A stretch of 64,000 nucleotides of DNA from Alphaproteobacteria bacterium (lineage in GTDB: Bacteria; Pseudomonadota; Alphaproteobacteria; DSM-16000; Inquilinaceae), in the NCBI GenBank assembly GCA_028277405.1, contig JANQGH010000022.1, forward strand, positions 1-64,000, in the 5' to 3' direction. Shown here one piece after another: positions 1-11,261 of this stretch. The translations under genes were made by a program, and so were the position numbers. Position 1 is the stretch's first letter, and the number at the start of each line of letters is the position of its first letter. The notes below the pieces were generated by a model. That model saw nothing but the letters and a program-made list of their open reading frames with translations, did not search any database and was not told the DNA's origin.

Positions 1-645
1 TGGGCCCAGCGCGAGATCCTGACCGCCATCGACAGTGACCCGCGATTGCTACGGCCGGCAAACTATCCCGATGGCACGCCGGGCCGTGGTGCGACCTTGT
101 TGACCGGCTGGAACGGCCACAGCGTTTTGGTCGCCAATATCATGGGCCGGGTATTCATGGACCCGCTGGACGATCCGTTCGCTTGTGCCGATAGACTTTT
201 GGCCGACATGCAAATGCCGCGGGATGCCGACGCCATCGTTGTCGATTTCCATGGCGAGGCGACCAGTGAGAAGATGGCCATGGGGCATTATCTCGACGGT
301 CGTGTCAGTCTGGTCGTCGGGACGCACACCCATGTGCCCACCGCCGATCTTCAGATCCTGCCGGGCGGCACGGGGTATCAGACGGACGCCGGCATGTGCG
401 GCGACTATGACAGCGTCATTGGCATGAAAAAGGAGCCGGTGCTGGCTCGCTTCACGTCAAAGCTGCCAGGCGAACGCATGACGCCGGCCGAAGGGCCGGC
501 CACGATTTGCGGCCTTGTGGTCGACACCGATCCCAAGTCAGGTTTGGCTGTCAACATTAAGCCGCTGCGGCGCGGGGGAGGGCAACTGCAGCGTGCGTCG
601 CCCGACGACACCTTGATCGTTCTATCCGAAAAAACCTCAAGATAG
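1..645 (+). CDS. YmdB-type metallophosphoesterase (5' partial)
   Basis: The frame is open from base 1, so the amino terminus is outside the window; 214 residues remain. It matches the TIGR00282/YmdB family of cytoplasmic metallophosphoesterases, known in other bacteria as 2',3'-cyclic nucleotide phosphodiesterases. Seen here are VDFHGEATSEK, the metal-ligand motif GTHTHVPTAD and the following DAGMCGDYDSVIG, all in family order. The missing part should carry the first metal ligands. It lies 150 bases upstream of yebC on the same strand, a common alphaproteobacterial arrangement. Substrate in this organism is inferred from the family only. Confidence 0.85.
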   Translation, partial: WAQREILTAIDSDPRLLRPANYPDGTPGRGATLLTGWNGHSVLVANIMGRVFMDPLDDPFACADRLLADMQMPRDADAIVVDFHGEATSEKMAMGHYLDGRVSLVVGTHTHVPTADLQILPGGTGYQTDAGMCGDYDSVIGMKKEPVLARFTSKLPGERMTPAEGPATICGLVVDTDPKSGLAVNIKPLRRGGGQLQRASPDDTLIVLSEKTSR

Positions 646-795
646 GGCATCGGAATTCCGCCAACCCGCTATATACTGTATGCGTTTGGGTTGATTTGCA
701 GTCTTTGACAAGGCGGGCAAAACAGCGATAGTGCGGCCCTTCGGCGCCCTTGGGGCGTCGGTACCCAGATCAATGGACGAGACGAGACCGGGCCC

Positions 796-1545
796 ATGGC
801 CGGACATTCCCAATTCAAGAACATCATGTATCGCAAGGGCGCGCAGGATGCCAAGCGCGCCAAGGTCTTCACCAAGCTGGCGCGCGAAATCACGGTTTCC
901 GCCAAGCTGGGGCTGCCCGATCCGGCGATGAACCCGCGCCTGCGTTCGGCCATCGCGGCCGCGCGCAAGGAATCGATGCCGAAGGACAATATCGAGCGCG
1001 CGATCAAGAAGGCCACGGGCGGCGAGGGCGATGCGGACTTCGTCGAGATGCGCTATGAGGGCTATGGCCCCGCCGGCATTGCGGTGATCGTCGAGGCGCT
1101 GACCGACAACCGTAACCGCACCGCGGCCGAGGTGCGCTCGATCTTCAACAAGCATGGCGGCAATCTGGGCGAGACCAACTCTGTCAGCTTCATGTTCGAA
1201 CGTGTCGGCGAAATCGCCTATCCGGCCTCGGCGGGCGACGCCGACACGGTGTTCGAGGCCGCCTTGGACGCCGGCGCCAGGGACTGCGAAAGCAGCGCCT
1301 CCGGCCACACGATCACCACCGAACCGGACGATTTCTCCAACGTTCGCGACGCGCTTGAGGCCTCGCTCGGCGAGCCCGAACAGGCCGGCCTCGTCTGGCG
1401 CCCGAACACCACCACGCCAATCGACGAGGGCCAGGCGCAAAGCGTCATGAACCTGATCGAGGCGCTGGACGACAGCGACGACGTCCAGCGCGTCTCAGCC
1501 AATTTCGAGATCTCGGACGAGGTCTTGGCCAAGCTCACCGCTTGA
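796..1545 (+). CDS. yebC: YebC/PmpR family regulator
   Basis: Full-length 249-residue YebC/TACO1-family protein. The diagnostic opening [20 protein letters not shown] is present, followed by the three-domain YebC body (for example [18 protein letters not shown] and [16 protein letters not shown]). Family members have been described as DNA-binding regulators and, more recently, as factors that help ribosomes through proline-rich stretches. The ATG at 796 is chosen because it gives the family amino terminus exactly. It stands 22 bases upstream of ruvC, the usual neighbour, and is probably the first gene of a yebC-ruvCAB transcript. Confidence 0.95.
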   Translation: MAGHSQFKNIMYRKGAQDAKRAKVFTKLAREITVSAKLGLPDPAMNPRLRSAIAAARKESMPKDNIERAIKKATGGEGDADFVEMRYEGYGPAGIAVIVEALTDNRNRTAAEVRSIFNKHGGNLGETNSVSFMFERVGEIAYPASAGDADTVFEAALDAGARDCESSASGHTITTEPDDFSNVRDALEASLGEPEQAGLVWRPNTTTPIDEGQAQSVMNLIEALDDSDDVQRVSANFEISDEVLAKLTA

Positions 1546-1567
1546 GCTAACGGAGGTTTCGGCCCGG

Positions 1568-2077
1568 ATGCGCATTCTCGGCCTTGATCCAGGTCTGCGC
1601 CATACCGGCTGGGGCATCCTCGACATCGATGGCAGCCATTTGCGCCACGTCGCGGATGGCAGGGTCGACACCTCCGAGAAGGACGACCTCTCGGTGCGCC
1701 TGCTGGCGCTGCAGGATGGACTGGCTGAGATCATCGAGTTCCATCGGCCGGACACGGCGGCCATCGAGGAAACCTTCGTCAATAAGAACCCGACCTCGAC
1801 CCTGAAGCTGGGCATGGCGCGCGGCGTGGTGATGCTGGCGCCCGCGCGTGCAGGCCTGGCGGTGACGGAATACGGCGCCAACCACATCAAGAAGTCCGTG
1901 GTTGGCGTCGGCCATGCGGACAAGGTGCAGGTGCAGACGATGGTTGCCCGCCTGTTGCCGGGCATCGCGATATCCTCCGCCGACGCGGCCGATGCGCTGG
2001 CGGTGGCGATCTGTCACGCGCACCACAGCCAGACCTCGGCCCGTGTGCGCGGCCAGCCGATCCGGGCCAGCGCTTGA
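1568..2077 (+). CDS. ruvC: Holliday junction endodeoxyribonuclease RuvC
   Basis: RuvC cleaves Holliday junctions produced by recombination and repair, working with RuvAB. The 169-residue length is normal. Catalytic acidic residues are visible: Asp7 in [12 protein letters not shown], Glu67 in [13 protein letters not shown], and the two aspartates of the C-terminal [15 protein letters not shown] strong ribosome site (GGAGG) precedes ATG 1568. The stop codon shares one base with the ruvA start, so the three ruv genes are translationally coupled. Confidence 0.97.
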   Translation: MRILGLDPGLRHTGWGILDIDGSHLRHVADGRVDTSEKDDLSVRLLALQDGLAEIIEFHRPDTAAIEETFVNKNPTSTLKLGMARGVVMLAPARAGLAVTEYGANHIKKSVVGVGHADKVQVQTMVARLLPGIAISSADAADALAVAICHAHHSQTSARVRGQPIRASA

Positions 2078-2688
2078 TGATCGCCAAGCTTACCGGCGTC
2101 CTGGACAGCGTCGGCGACGGGCAGGCCGTGATCGACGTTCAGGGCGTGGGCTACCTCGTTTTCTGCTCGCGGCGGTCGCTGGACCGCTGGGGCATGCCGG
2201 GCGATCAGGTCGTTGCGCTGATCGAAACCCATGTGCGTGAAGATCATTTCCATCTCTACGGTTTTGCCGACGAGGCGGAGCGGGCCTGGTACCGGCTGTT
2301 GACCACGGTCCAGGGCGTCGGCGGCCGTCACGCGCTGTCGATCCTGGGCGTGGCATCGCCGGATCAGCTCACCACCGCCATCGCCGCCCAGGACAAGGCG
2401 GCCCTGACCCGCGCCGACGGTGTCGGGCCTAAGCTGGCCGGCCGCATTCTGTCGGAACTGAAGGACAAGGTCGGCGGCATCAGCCTGGGGCCGTCCGGCG
2501 GTTCCGCAGCCACGGAAGCGACAAGTGTTGTTTCCGGACCGCGCGAGGAAGCGGTGTCGGCGCTGGTCAATCTCGGCTACGGCCGCAGCGAGGCGTTCGG
2601 CGCCGTTACCCGCGCCGCCCAGTCGCTGGGTGACGACGCTGGTGTCGAGGCGCTGATCCCGGCGGCCTTGAAGGATTTGGCGCCGTGA
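2077..2688 (+). CDS. ruvA: Holliday junction branch migration protein RuvA
   Basis: RuvA binds the four-way junction as a tetramer and loads the RuvB motor. The 203-residue protein begins [11 protein letters not shown], the standard family start, so ATG 2077 is preferred to the TTG one codon upstream. The OB-fold domain ([12 protein letters not shown]), the helix-hairpin-helix pair ([15 protein letters not shown] and [18 protein letters not shown]) and the C-terminal RuvB-contacting domain ([15 protein letters not shown]) occur in order. Start overlaps the ruvC stop; stop overlaps the GTG start of ruvB. Confidence 0.97.
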   Translation: MIAKLTGVLDSVGDGQAVIDVQGVGYLVFCSRRSLDRWGMPGDQVVALIETHVREDHFHLYGFADEAERAWYRLLTTVQGVGGRHALSILGVASPDQLTTAIAAQDKAALTRADGVGPKLAGRILSELKDKVGGISLGPSGGSAATEATSVVSGPREEAVSALVNLGYGRSEAFGAVTRAAQSLGDDAGVEALIPAALKDLAP

Positions 2689-3758
2689 CCGCCGACCAGG
2701 CACCGGACCGCACTGTCGGCAGTGGCTATCTCGAAGGGGATGCCGCCGAGGCCTCTCTCAGGCCGCAGACCCTGAAAGAGTTCATCGGCCAGCAAAAGGT
2801 GCGCGAGAATCTGGCCGTGTTCGTCCAGGCCGCGCGCAAACGTGGCGATGCGCTGGACCATGTCTTGCTATTTGGCCCACCCGGTTTGGGCAAGACGACG
2901 CTCAGCCAGATCGTCTCGCGGGAACTCGGCGTCGGCTTCCGCGCCACCTCCGGACCGGTGATCGCGCGGGCCGGCGATCTGGCCGCGATCCTGACCAATC
3001 TTCAGCCCCGGGACGTCCTTTTTATTGACGAAATTCATCGCCTTAATCCCGCCGTCGAGGAAATCCTCTATCCCGCAATGGAGGATTTTCAACTCGACCT
3101 GATCATCGGCGAGGGGCCGGCGGCGCGATCGGTGCGGATCGATCTGCCGCCCTTTACCTTGGTCGGGGCGACGACGCGGTCGGGCCTGATCACCACGCCG
3201 TTGCGGGAACGGTTCGGCATTCCACTCAGGCTCGATTTCTACACCGCTGAGGAGATGGAGCTGATCGTGACGCGCGGTGCCGCCTTGCTGGAATGTCCGC
3301 TGACGCCGCCCGGCGCCGCCGAGATCGCGCGCCGCGCCCGGGGTACGCCGCGTGTCGCCGGCCGGCTGCTGCGCCGCGTGCGGGACTTCGCATCGGTGGC
3401 CGGCACCTCGCAGATCGGCTCGGTCGAGGCGGATGCCGCCCTTGAACGCCTCGATGTCGACAAGCGCGGCCTCGACAAGATGGACCGGCGCTATCTCGGC
3501 ATGATCGCGGACAAGTACAATGGCGGCCCGGTCGGCGTCGAAACCCTGGCGGCCGCACTGTCCGAACAGCGCGATACCATCGAAGAGGTCATCGAGCCCT
3601 TTTTGATCCAGCAAGGCCTGTTGCTGCGCACGCCGCGCGGGCGGGTGCTGGCGGACGACGGCTATCGCCATCTGGGCCTGATGCCGCCGCGCCGCGACGA
3701 TGTGCAGTTCGACCTGTTGGCGGATACGCCCGACGACGATGACGAGGCCGACGGATGA
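2685..3758 (+). CDS. ruvB: Holliday junction helicase RuvB
   Basis: RuvB is the AAA+ hexameric motor that drives branch migration with RuvA. Walker A is GPPGLGKTT, Walker [10 protein letters not shown], sensor 1 [11 protein letters not shown], and the winged-helix C-terminal domain ends with the typical LGLMPP. The 357-residue length is normal for alphaproteobacteria. It starts with GTG in a GTGA overlap with ruvA and ends in an ATGA overlap with ybgC, so the ruv operon runs directly into the tol operon. Confidence 0.97.
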   Translation: MTADQAPDRTVGSGYLEGDAAEASLRPQTLKEFIGQQKVRENLAVFVQAARKRGDALDHVLLFGPPGLGKTTLSQIVSRELGVGFRATSGPVIARAGDLAAILTNLQPRDVLFIDEIHRLNPAVEEILYPAMEDFQLDLIIGEGPAARSVRIDLPPFTLVGATTRSGLITTPLRERFGIPLRLDFYTAEEMELIVTRGAALLECPLTPPGAAEIARRARGTPRVAGRLLRRVRDFASVAGTSQIGSVEADAALERLDVDKRGLDKMDRRYLGMIADKYNGGPVGVETLAAALSEQRDTIEEVIEPFLIQQGLLLRTPRGRVLADDGYRHLGLMPPRRDDVQFDLLADTPDDDDEADG

Positions 3759-4210
3759 ATGAGCTGTCAGGCCATTTCGTCGGTCAAGAGCATCGCCTGC
3801 CGGTTCGGATCTATTGGGAAGACACCGACGGGTCGGGCATCGTTTATCACGCCCGCTTCCTACACTTCGCGGAACGGGCGCGGACTGAAGTCTTGCGTCA
3901 GTTGGGCATCCAACAACAAGACATGCTGCAGGACACGGGCATCTCGTTCGTTTTGCGGCGATTGACGGCCGACTACAGGGCACCGGCGCGGCTCGATGAT
4001 CTCCTGGAGGTCCGTACGCGCGCGACGCGGCTCAGCGCCGTGACCTTGGAGATGGAACAGGAGATCTGGCGCGACCGGCAGTGCCTGACGGTCATCGCCG
4101 TCCAACTGGTCTGCATCAACCGCGCGGGGCGGCCGGTGCGCTTGCCGGCGGCGGTGAAAACCGCGATCGACCGGGCGATCGGCGCCAAGCCGGCGCTGGC
4201 CGACGCGTAG
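3755..4210 (+). CDS. ybgC: Tol-Pal associated acyl-CoA thioesterase YbgC
   Basis: A 151-residue single hot-dog-fold thioesterase, the standard first gene of the tol-pal cluster; family members hydrolyse short or medium acyl-CoA or acyl-ACP thioesters. The signature [19 protein letters not shown] contains the catalytic Asp and the tyrosine-histidine pair of the 4-hydroxybenzoyl-CoA thioesterase type. ATG 3755 overlaps the ruvB stop by four bases. Its physiological role in Tol-Pal function is unclear in the family as a whole. Confidence 0.94.
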   Translation: MNELSGHFVGQEHRLPVRIYWEDTDGSGIVYHARFLHFAERARTEVLRQLGIQQQDMLQDTGISFVLRRLTADYRAPARLDDLLEVRTRATRLSAVTLEMEQEIWRDRQCLTVIAVQLVCINRAGRPVRLPAAVKTAIDRAIGAKPALADA

Positions 4211-4232
4211 TGTGAAGAAGGGGTCGAAAGGG

Positions 4233-5117
<885 letters not shown>

Positions 5118-5120
5118 GCC

Positions 5121-5567
5121 ATGGCCGGCATGAACAATGGCGGCCTGCGCGGCGGCAACGGCCGGCGCGGCTACCGCCCGATGGCTGAGATCAACGTCAC
5201 GCCGTTCGTCGACGTCATGCTGGTGTTGCTGATCGTCTTCATGGTGACGGCTCCCTTGCTGACGGTCGGCGTGCCCGTCGATCTGCCGCGCACCGAGGCG
5301 CAGAACATTTCCGAACAGGACGAGCCCCTCGTGGTCTCCGTCACCGAGACGGGTGTGATCTTTGTCCAGGAATCGGAGGTGGAGATGGCCAATCTGGTGC
5401 CCCTCCTGATCGCGATCACGGACGCGAACCCCGAGGCGCAGATCTTCATCCGTGGCGACCGCGCGCTGTTGTACGGCCGCATCATGGAGGTGATGGGCGC
5501 GATCAACGCCGCCGGTTTCCAGCGGGTGTCCCTGGTCGCTGAGCTACCGCAGGAGCCGGCCTCGTAG
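5121..5567 (+). CDS. tolR: Tol-Pal energiser subunit TolR
   Basis: TolR is the single-span periplasmic partner of TolQ and belongs to the ExbD/TolR family. The 148-residue protein has the motif [20 protein letters not shown], which includes the membrane helix and the conserved proton-channel aspartate, followed by a periplasmic domain ([20 protein letters not shown]). It begins three bases after tolQ and ends four bases before the TolA-like gene, consistent with one transcript. Confidence 0.95.
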   Translation: MAGMNNGGLRGGNGRRGYRPMAEINVTPFVDVMLVLLIVFMVTAPLLTVGVPVDLPRTEAQNISEQDEPLVVSVTETGVIFVQESEVEMANLVPLLIAITDANPEAQIFIRGDRALLYGRIMEVMGAINAAGFQRVSLVAELPQEPAS

Positions 5568-5571
5568 ACCC

Positions 5572-6669
5572 ATGCGCGGCAGCTTTGCCATATCGGCGGT
5601 ACTGCATGCGCTGATCATCCTGCTTTTGATCTTCGGCCTGCCGTTTCTCAACCCGCCACCGCCGGATCTCGGTGCAACCGCGTCGGTGCCGGTGGCCATC
5701 GTGCGACCCAACGAGCTGCCCAGCCTGGGCGATTTCGGCGTGCCGGAACCGGACGAGAGCTTCGAAGTCGACCGGCTGGAGGCGGAGCCGGCGCCCAGTG
5801 TGGAGCCCGCCGAGTCAGACGAGCCGGAGGCGCCGCCAACCCTGGAGCCGGACAGCCTGGAGGAACCGCAGGTCGCCCAGGTCCCGGATATCCGCACGCC
5901 AGAGCCGTCGCCGGACGTCACCGCCGCGCCCGAGCCTCCGCCGCCGGCGCCCCCGACACCACCACCAGCACCGGAGCCCGAGCCGGTTCCCGAACCGCCG
6001 ACGCCGGAACCGGAACCAACCCCAGAACCGGCGCCAACGCCAGAACCTGAACCCATTCCCGAACCGGAGCCGATCCCCGAACCCGAACCTGAACCAGAGC
6101 CCGAGCCCGAGCCGGAGGAAGAGGACGCGGTGACGGACATCGCGGGATTGATCGAGACGATCGAAGAGGAGGACGCCGTGGACGCGCCCTTCGCGCCGCC
6201 GGTACCCGGTCAGCGCCCGCCAACGCCGGCCACTATCGCGCCACCGCCTTCACCGGAACCCGAGCCCGCCGAGCAGCCGCAGACGGAAGTCGCCGATCAG
6301 GGCAACCTGCTTGACCAGATCGCCGGCACGGACCCGACGCCACCGTCGACGCCGACCCGCCTGCCGGCCAATGAAGAGCAGGCGATCGCGCAGGCATTAC
6401 GCAATTGCTGGAATGTTGATCGCGGTGCGCCCTTCATCGAGACGCTTCGTGTTACAATCCGCGCGCGGATGCAGTCGACGGGATTCGTTCAGGATGCGGA
6501 GATCGTGAGCTTCAGCGGCCAGGCCAGCGACGCGCAGGTGCGCTCATGGGCCGAAGCAGCGCGACGGGCGGTGTTGAACCCGAATTGCCAGCCCTTGCCG
6601 GCGCCGTCGCGCGGCTTTGGCAATGGCGAGGTCTATGAGTTCAACTTTAACCCGAGGGACATGTTCTGA
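5572..6669 (+). CDS. tolA: TolA-like envelope spanning protein
   Basis: A 365-residue protein with one N-terminal membrane anchor ([20 protein letters not shown]), a long proline- and glutamate-rich periplasmic stalk and a C-terminal TolA/TonB-like domain starting near [19 protein letters not shown]. In Tol systems this protein transmits TolQR energy to TolB and Pal. The stalk is made of EP/PEP repeats (about residues 115-185) in place of the helical lysine/alanine stalk of enterobacterial TolA, a common alphaproteobacterial variant. Position between tolR and tolB makes the assignment firm although sequence outside the ends is low complexity. Confidence 0.9.
   Translation: MRGSFAISAVLHALIILLLIFGLPFLNPPPPDLGATASVPVAIVRPNELPSLGDFGVPEPDESFEVDRLEAEPAPSVEPAESDEPEAPPTLEPDSLEEPQVAQVPDIRTPEPSPDVTAAPEPPPPAPPTPPPAPEPEPVPEPPTPEPEPTPEPAPTPEPEPIPEPEPIPEPEPEPEPEPEPEEEDAVTDIAGLIETIEEEDAVDAPFAPPVPGQRPPTPATIAPPPSPEPEPAEQPQTEVADQGNLLDQIAGTDPTPPSTPTRLPANEEQAIAQALRNCWNVDRGAPFIETLRVTIRARMQSTGFVQDAEIVSFSGQASDAQVRSWAEAARRAVLNPNCQPLPAPSRGFGNGEVYEFNFNPRDMF
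5926..6125 (+). repeat. Proline-glutamate repeat stalk of TolA
   Basis: The coding sequence consists of degenerate repeats of codons for Pro-Glu and Pro-Glu-Pro, ending in an uninterrupted run of alternating E and P and then EEEDA. Such a segment forms an extended rod across the periplasm. The repeats vary at the third codon base, so they appear maintained at protein level and are not a recent DNA expansion. Confidence 0.8.
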
Positions 6670-6841
6670 TCACGATGTGCGATTGCCTATCAAAGCAGCG
6701 CGGTCTAATGATCCGTTATTGTGGCCGCGCACGCCGGGATCTGCCTTGGACTTGCCCCTTTTTGTCTGGACAGTCCCGACCGCTCGATTTGTTTCCGGCC
6801 TTGCGCATGTCGGCTTCGGTGACAAACAGGGGGAATTGCAG

Positions 6842-8176
6842 ATGATCCGCGGACATCGATCGGCGCCAGGGCTGATCGTGTTTACAGCATTGATTTTCTT
6901 CGCAATGCTCGGCCGAACGGGTTCCGCCCAAGTCGTCGTCGACGTGACCGAGGGTGTGTTCGATCCGGTGCCGGTCGCGATCGTCGACTTTGTCGGCGAC
7001 AGTGATTCGGCCAGCCAGTACGGGCGCGACATCGCGGCGGTCATCACCGCGAATCTCGGCCGTTCCGGCATCTTCGCGCCCATCGATGCGGCGGCCTTCA
7101 TCCAGTCATCGGCGGACTTGCCCGACAATGTCCGGTTCGCCGACTGGCGCATCATCAACGCTCAAGTGCTGGTCGCCGGGCGCGTGCAGTTGCTGGCCGA
7201 TGGTCGGCTGAATGTCGAGTTCCGCTTGTGGGACGTGGTCGCGGAAAGCCAGCTTATCGGCTTTGCCTATGCCGCCGAGCCTGAGAGCTGGCGGCGGATC
7301 GCCCATCAGATTTCCGACGCGGTCTACAGCCGGGTGACCGGCGATGACGGCTATTTCGACACCCGCATCGTCTACATCGCCGAAAGCGGCCCGGCCAACG
7401 CGCGGGTCAAGCGCCTGGCGATCATGGACCAGGACGGCGAGAACCATCGCTACCTGACCGGTGGCGAAACCCTGGTGCTGACGCCGCGCTTCTCGCCGTC
7501 GACCCAGGAAATCACCTATCTGTCGTATCTGAACAACCAGCCGCGGGTCTATCTGTTCAACATCGATACCGGCCGGCAGGAATTGCTGGGCGATTTCCCC
7601 GGCATGACTTTCGCCCCGCGCTTTTCGCCCGACGGCAACCGCGTGATCTTCAGCTTCGCCGAAAACGGCAACTCCGATCTCTACGTGCTCGACCTGCGCA
7701 CCCGCCAGCGTACGCGGCTGACCAACGATCCGGGCATCGACACCGGCGGCTCGTTCTCGCCCGACGGCAGCGAGATCGTCTTCGAATCCGATCGCGGCGG
7801 GTCCCAGCAGCTCTATGTGATGAGCGCCAGCGGCTCCAACGTCCGCCGGATCAGCTTTGGGGAGGGTCGCTACGCCAGCCCGGTGTGGTCGCCGCGCGGC
7901 GACCTCATTGCTTTCACCAAGATTCTGGGCGGCCGCTTTTTCATCGGCGTGATGCGCACCGACGGCAGCGGCGAGCGGCTCTTGGCCGAGGGCTTCAATG
8001 TCGAGGGGCCGACATGGGCGCCCAACGGGCGGGTGCTGATGTACTTTTCCACGACGCCAAGTGGCGCCGGCAGCGTGTCGCGCCTGTTTGCCGTTGACTT
8101 GACCACCGGACAGTCCTGGTCCGTGCCGACCCCAATCGGCGGCTCGGACCCGGCCTGGTCCCCGCTTTTGCCCTAG
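6842..8176 (+). CDS. tolB: Tol-Pal translocation protein TolB
   Basis: TolB is the periplasmic beta-propeller that exchanges between TolA and Pal. The 444-residue precursor has a signal peptide ([18 protein letters not shown], cleavage after Ala-Gln), an N-terminal TolB domain ([19 protein letters not shown]) and repeated propeller blades with [19 protein letters not shown] and similar WD40-like motifs. An in-frame open stretch runs back to 6617 inside tolA, but ATG 6842 is chosen: it gives the signal peptide directly and is preceded by AGGGGGAA. The 172 bases between tolA and this start may hold a secondary promoter, though I see no clear one. Confidence 0.95.
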   Translation: MIRGHRSAPGLIVFTALIFFAMLGRTGSAQVVVDVTEGVFDPVPVAIVDFVGDSDSASQYGRDIAAVITANLGRSGIFAPIDAAAFIQSSADLPDNVRFADWRIINAQVLVAGRVQLLADGRLNVEFRLWDVVAESQLIGFAYAAEPESWRRIAHQISDAVYSRVTGDDGYFDTRIVYIAESGPANARVKRLAIMDQDGENHRYLTGGETLVLTPRFSPSTQEITYLSYLNNQPRVYLFNIDTGRQELLGDFPGMTFAPRFSPDGNRVIFSFAENGNSDLYVLDLRTRQRTRLTNDPGIDTGGSFSPDGSEIVFESDRGGSQQLYVMSASGSNVRRISFGEGRYASPVWSPRGDLIAFTKILGGRFFIGVMRTDGSGERLLAEGFNVEGPTWAPNGRVLMYFSTTPSGAGSVSRLFAVDLTTGQSWSVPTPIGGSDPAWSPLLP

Positions 8177-8331
8177 GCGACGGATCTTATGCCAACGCGC
8201 ATCGCCCGTATGGGGCAGGGCTTCGTAACATCGGCGGCCGACCAAGCGTGGCCGACAACCCATCGTATGGACGGCCCTACCGGGGCGTCCTCGCCGCTAA
8301 CCGGCACACCATCCTGATCGGGGGTTCCAAT

Positions 8332-8802
8332 ATGGGCACCAAACTACTCACACTCATCGCGGCGGCGTTTCTGCTCGTCGCCTGCAGCTCGACCTCTGCG
8401 ACCTCGCCGACGGCGGGCGGCGCTGGCGCCGGCGGCGCGGCGGTGCCCGGGTCGCAGGAAGACCTGGTGGTCAATGTCGGCGACCGCGTGTTCTTCGATT
8501 TCGACCGCTTCGACCTGACCCCGCAAGGGCAGGCCACGCTTCAGGCCCAGGCCGCTTGGCTGCAGCAATACCCCAACGTGTCCTTGATCATCGAAGGGCA
8601 CGCCGACGAGCGCGGAACGCGGGAATACAACCTGGCCCTGGGTGAACGGCGCGCGGTCGCCGTACGCAACTATCTGATTGCGCTGGGGGTCAGCCCAACG
8701 CGGTTGACCACCGTGTCCTATGGCAAGGAGCGTCCGGCCGTCGTCGGCAGTAACGATAGTGCCTGGGCCCAGAACCGTCGCGGCGTTTCGGTGGTGAACT
8801 AG
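8332..8802 (+). CDS. pal: Peptidoglycan-associated lipoprotein Pal
   Basis: Pal anchors the outer membrane to peptidoglycan. The 156-residue precursor has a lipoprotein signal with lipobox LLVAC (Cys15), a short flexible linker and an OmpA-type peptidoglycan-binding domain (VFFDFDRFDLTPQGQATL, IEGHADERGTREYNLALGER). An in-frame region extends upstream to 8248, but ATG 8332 is the only start that places the signal peptide first. The 155-base gap from tolB suggests it may also be transcribed on its own, which is usual for this abundant protein. Confidence 0.96.
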   Translation: MGTKLLTLIAAAFLLVACSSTSATSPTAGGAGAGGAAVPGSQEDLVVNVGDRVFFDFDRFDLTPQGQATLQAQAAWLQQYPNVSLIIEGHADERGTREYNLALGERRAVAVRNYLIALGVSPTRLTTVSYGKERPAVVGSNDSAWAQNRRGVSVVN

Positions 8803-8906
8803 CGCCACCCTGGCGTCAAAGACCTGACCACCCGCTGTGCCTTGATTTCGGACCGCTGTCAGCCGATTCTGCGGGCATGGCGGCGGGGCAATACAGGATA
8901 GTGAGA

Positions 8907-9860
8907 ATGGCTGCGAACCGGTTGAAGCTACTGGGTATCTGCTGCCTCTTTGGCGGAGCGGCGCTGATCGGCCCCGTGTCGGCCACGGCCCAGGCGCTCG
9001 ACGCCGGCACGATCGACATTGAGAGCCGGCTGGCGGCCGCCGAGGCGCAGGTCGAACAGTTGGGCGACATGCTGGGCGTGCCGATCCAGCTCGCCCAAGC
9101 CGTGCCGGAAAACTACGCCGCCCAGGTGGAGTTGCGGCTGGGCCAGTTGGAACAGTCGCTGCGCCAACTGCTGGGTCAGGTGGAGCAGTTGCAGTTCCAG
9201 CAGCGCAGCTTGTCGGACCAGCTTCAGCGGGCCCTCAACGACATTGAATTCCGCTTGACGGAGCTCGAAGGCGGCGACACGTCGGTCCTAGGCGGTGGCA
9301 CGTCCGCGCCAGCGCCCGCGCCCGCGCCGTCTCCGACGCAGCCGGCCCCAACGCCATTGGCCGACGCGGGCGGTGCCTCGCCCAATGTCGGTCCTTCGGC
9401 GCCCGCGACGGCCGGCGGCACGCTGGGCTCGTTGTCGGTGGCACCGGGCACGGACGGCGCCGTGCCGGGTTCCGATGATGCGTCCCGGGCCTACAACGCG
9501 GCATTCGCCTTGGTCGAGGCCGGGGATTATGTCGCTGCCCAACGCAGCCTGACGAGTTTCGTCAACCAGTACTCGACGCACCCCTTGGCCAGCAATGCGC
9601 AGTATTGGCTGGGCGAGACCCACTTCGCCCAAGGCCAGTTCGAGGCAGCGGCCAACGCCTTTGCCCAGGGTTATCAGCGCTTTCCCACGGGCAGCAAGGC
9701 CATGGACAGCCTGTTCAATCTCGGCGTTTCCCTGTCGGCGCTTGGGCGCATATCGGATGCCTGCAACGCCTACCAACAGTTCTTGATCCGCTACCCGGCC
9801 GCGCCGCAAACGATGGCCGAGCGCGCCCGTGGTGAGCTGGCGCGCCTGCAATGCGGCTAG
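8907..9860 (+). CDS. cpoB: Tol-Pal system coordinator CpoB (YbgF)
   Basis: CpoB links Tol activity to septal peptidoglycan synthesis. The 317-residue protein has a signal peptide (LLGICCLFGGAALIGPVSA), a coiled-coil trimerisation segment rich in Gln and Leu (EQLQFQQRSLSDQLQRALND), an Ala/Pro linker and a C-terminal tetratricopeptide region (AYNAAFALVEAGDYVAAQRS, NAQYWLGETHFAQGQFEAAA). ATG 8907 places the signal peptide at the start; a GTG/ATG extension back to 8877 adds ten unlikely residues. It is the last gene of the tol-pal cluster. Confidence 0.93.
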   Translation: MAANRLKLLGICCLFGGAALIGPVSATAQALDAGTIDIESRLAAAEAQVEQLGDMLGVPIQLAQAVPENYAAQVELRLGQLEQSLRQLLGQVEQLQFQQRSLSDQLQRALNDIEFRLTELEGGDTSVLGGGTSAPAPAPAPSPTQPAPTPLADAGGASPNVGPSAPATAGGTLGSLSVAPGTDGAVPGSDDASRAYNAAFALVEAGDYVAAQRSLTSFVNQYSTHPLASNAQYWLGETHFAQGQFEAAANAFAQGYQRFPTGSKAMDSLFNLGVSLSALGRISDACNAYQQFLIRYPAAPQTMAERARGELARLQCG

Positions 9861-9934
9861 AAGCCCTGTTCTAGCCGGCCGCTGAGGCTGCCATTTCCGA
9901 AAAACCACTCACTGCGGCCGCTTTCGATTGTCTG

Positions 9935-11173
9935 ATGGCGCCGTTCGGGCCTTTCGAGGCCGGGCCGCGCCTTGCAGTGGCCGTTTCCGGCGGGTCGGAC
10001 AGTCTGGGGCTTTGCCTGCTCTCCGATGCCTGGGCGCGCCAGCGTCGCGGCGAGGTGCTGGCGCTGACCGTCGATCACAATTTGCGGCCGGGCTCGGGCG
10101 AAGAGGCCGCCCGTGTGGCCGGCTGGTTGTCGGACCGAGGGATCGACCACCGCATCCTGGCGTGGCAACCGGACAAGGCCAGCCAACGGGCCGCGCGCGG
10201 AGGACGCTACCGCCTCCTGCAAGACGACTGCCGCCGCGAAGGCATCCTGCATCTTCTCGTCGGGCACACGGCGGACGATCAGGCCGAGACCGTCGCGTTT
10301 CGGCATCTGCGCGGCAGTGGGCCGGAGGGGATGTCAGGCATCGCGGCCGTTCGCGAGCTCAACCACGTCCGGCTGTTACGGCCCCTATTGACCGTCCCCC
10401 GTGACGCCGTGCGCGCAACCCTGTCCGCTTTCGGCCAGCCTTGGATCGACGACCCCTCGAACCTGGACGCCCGTTACGCCCGGGTCCGGTTGCGCCGGCG
10501 CCTTGCCAGGCGGCCGTCTGCCCCCGGTCTGTGGTTTCGACGGGCCGAGCGTGAAGGCGCTCGCCGCGAAGCCACCGAGCTTAAACTTGGTGCGGCGCTT
10601 GCCCGTTGGGTCGCGATCCGGCCAGCGGGATACGCGATCGTGGACTGGGCGGTTTTGGGCCATCGGCGGGCGGCTTCGTTGCTGGGCCACACCGTTCGGA
10701 CGGTTCGGGGTACGGCCTACGCGCCATCGCCATCGCGCTTGACGCGGGTCTGTGATGCGCTTCGGGCGGGCGCGGCGGGGCGGACGATTGGCGGCTGCCG
10801 CATCGTGGCGCCGGGATCGCCGTCAGGGTCGCTGTTGATCGCCCGCGAGGCGGCGCGCATCTCGGCTCACCAAAGCGTGAAGGCGGGCCAAACCGTCCGC
10901 TGGGACGATCGTTTCATTGTCTCGGCGCCGGAGGACGGCTATATCGCCGCCCTCGGTGATAGGGCGGCCAATGACGCGCTGAGTCGGCTGCCAGCGATTG
11001 CTCGTCAGGGGCTGCCGGCGCTGTGGCGCGACGGTGCGGTGGTCAGGCTGCCGGAAGTCGCGCATTGGATGCGTCACCGTGAAACTGGCGCGCCGGCCTC
11101 GTTTCAGGTAGGTTTCCGGCCATCGGTGCCGCTTGCAGGGGCGGCGTTTGCGCGCATGTTTGGAGTTGTTTGA
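9935..11173 (+). CDS. tilS: tRNA(Ile)-lysidine synthetase TilS
   Basis: TilS converts the wobble cytidine of tRNA-Ile(CAU) to lysidine, which changes both its charging and its decoding to AUA. The PP-loop ATP motif VAVSGGSDSLGLCL is near the amino terminus, followed by VDHNLRPGSGEEA and VGHTADDQAETV, all family hallmarks. The ATG at 9935 gives 412 residues, but the same frame is open upstream and reads ISEKPLTAAAFDCL, which looks like genuine TilS sequence; an ATT at 9893 with GAGG nine bases before it could be the true start. ftsH follows, as is usual. Confidence 0.93.
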   Translation: MAPFGPFEAGPRLAVAVSGGSDSLGLCLLSDAWARQRRGEVLALTVDHNLRPGSGEEAARVAGWLSDRGIDHRILAWQPDKASQRAARGGRYRLLQDDCRREGILHLLVGHTADDQAETVAFRHLRGSGPEGMSGIAAVRELNHVRLLRPLLTVPRDAVRATLSAFGQPWIDDPSNLDARYARVRLRRRLARRPSAPGLWFRRAEREGARREATELKLGAALARWVAIRPAGYAIVDWAVLGHRRAASLLGHTVRTVRGTAYAPSPSRLTRVCDALRAGAAGRTIGGCRIVAPGSPSGSLLIAREAARISAHQSVKAGQTVRWDDRFIVSAPEDGYIAALGDRAANDALSRLPAIARQGLPALWRDGAVVRLPEVAHWMRHRETGAPASFQVGFRPSVPLAGAAFARMFGVV

Positions 11174-11261
11174 GCGGTTTGGCCGCCTATTTAGGAAGTC
11201 GGTGAATGAAGGCCCTGGGCCTATTCGTCAGGTCCGGCGGTTGAAAGAAGGGTAAAACGGC

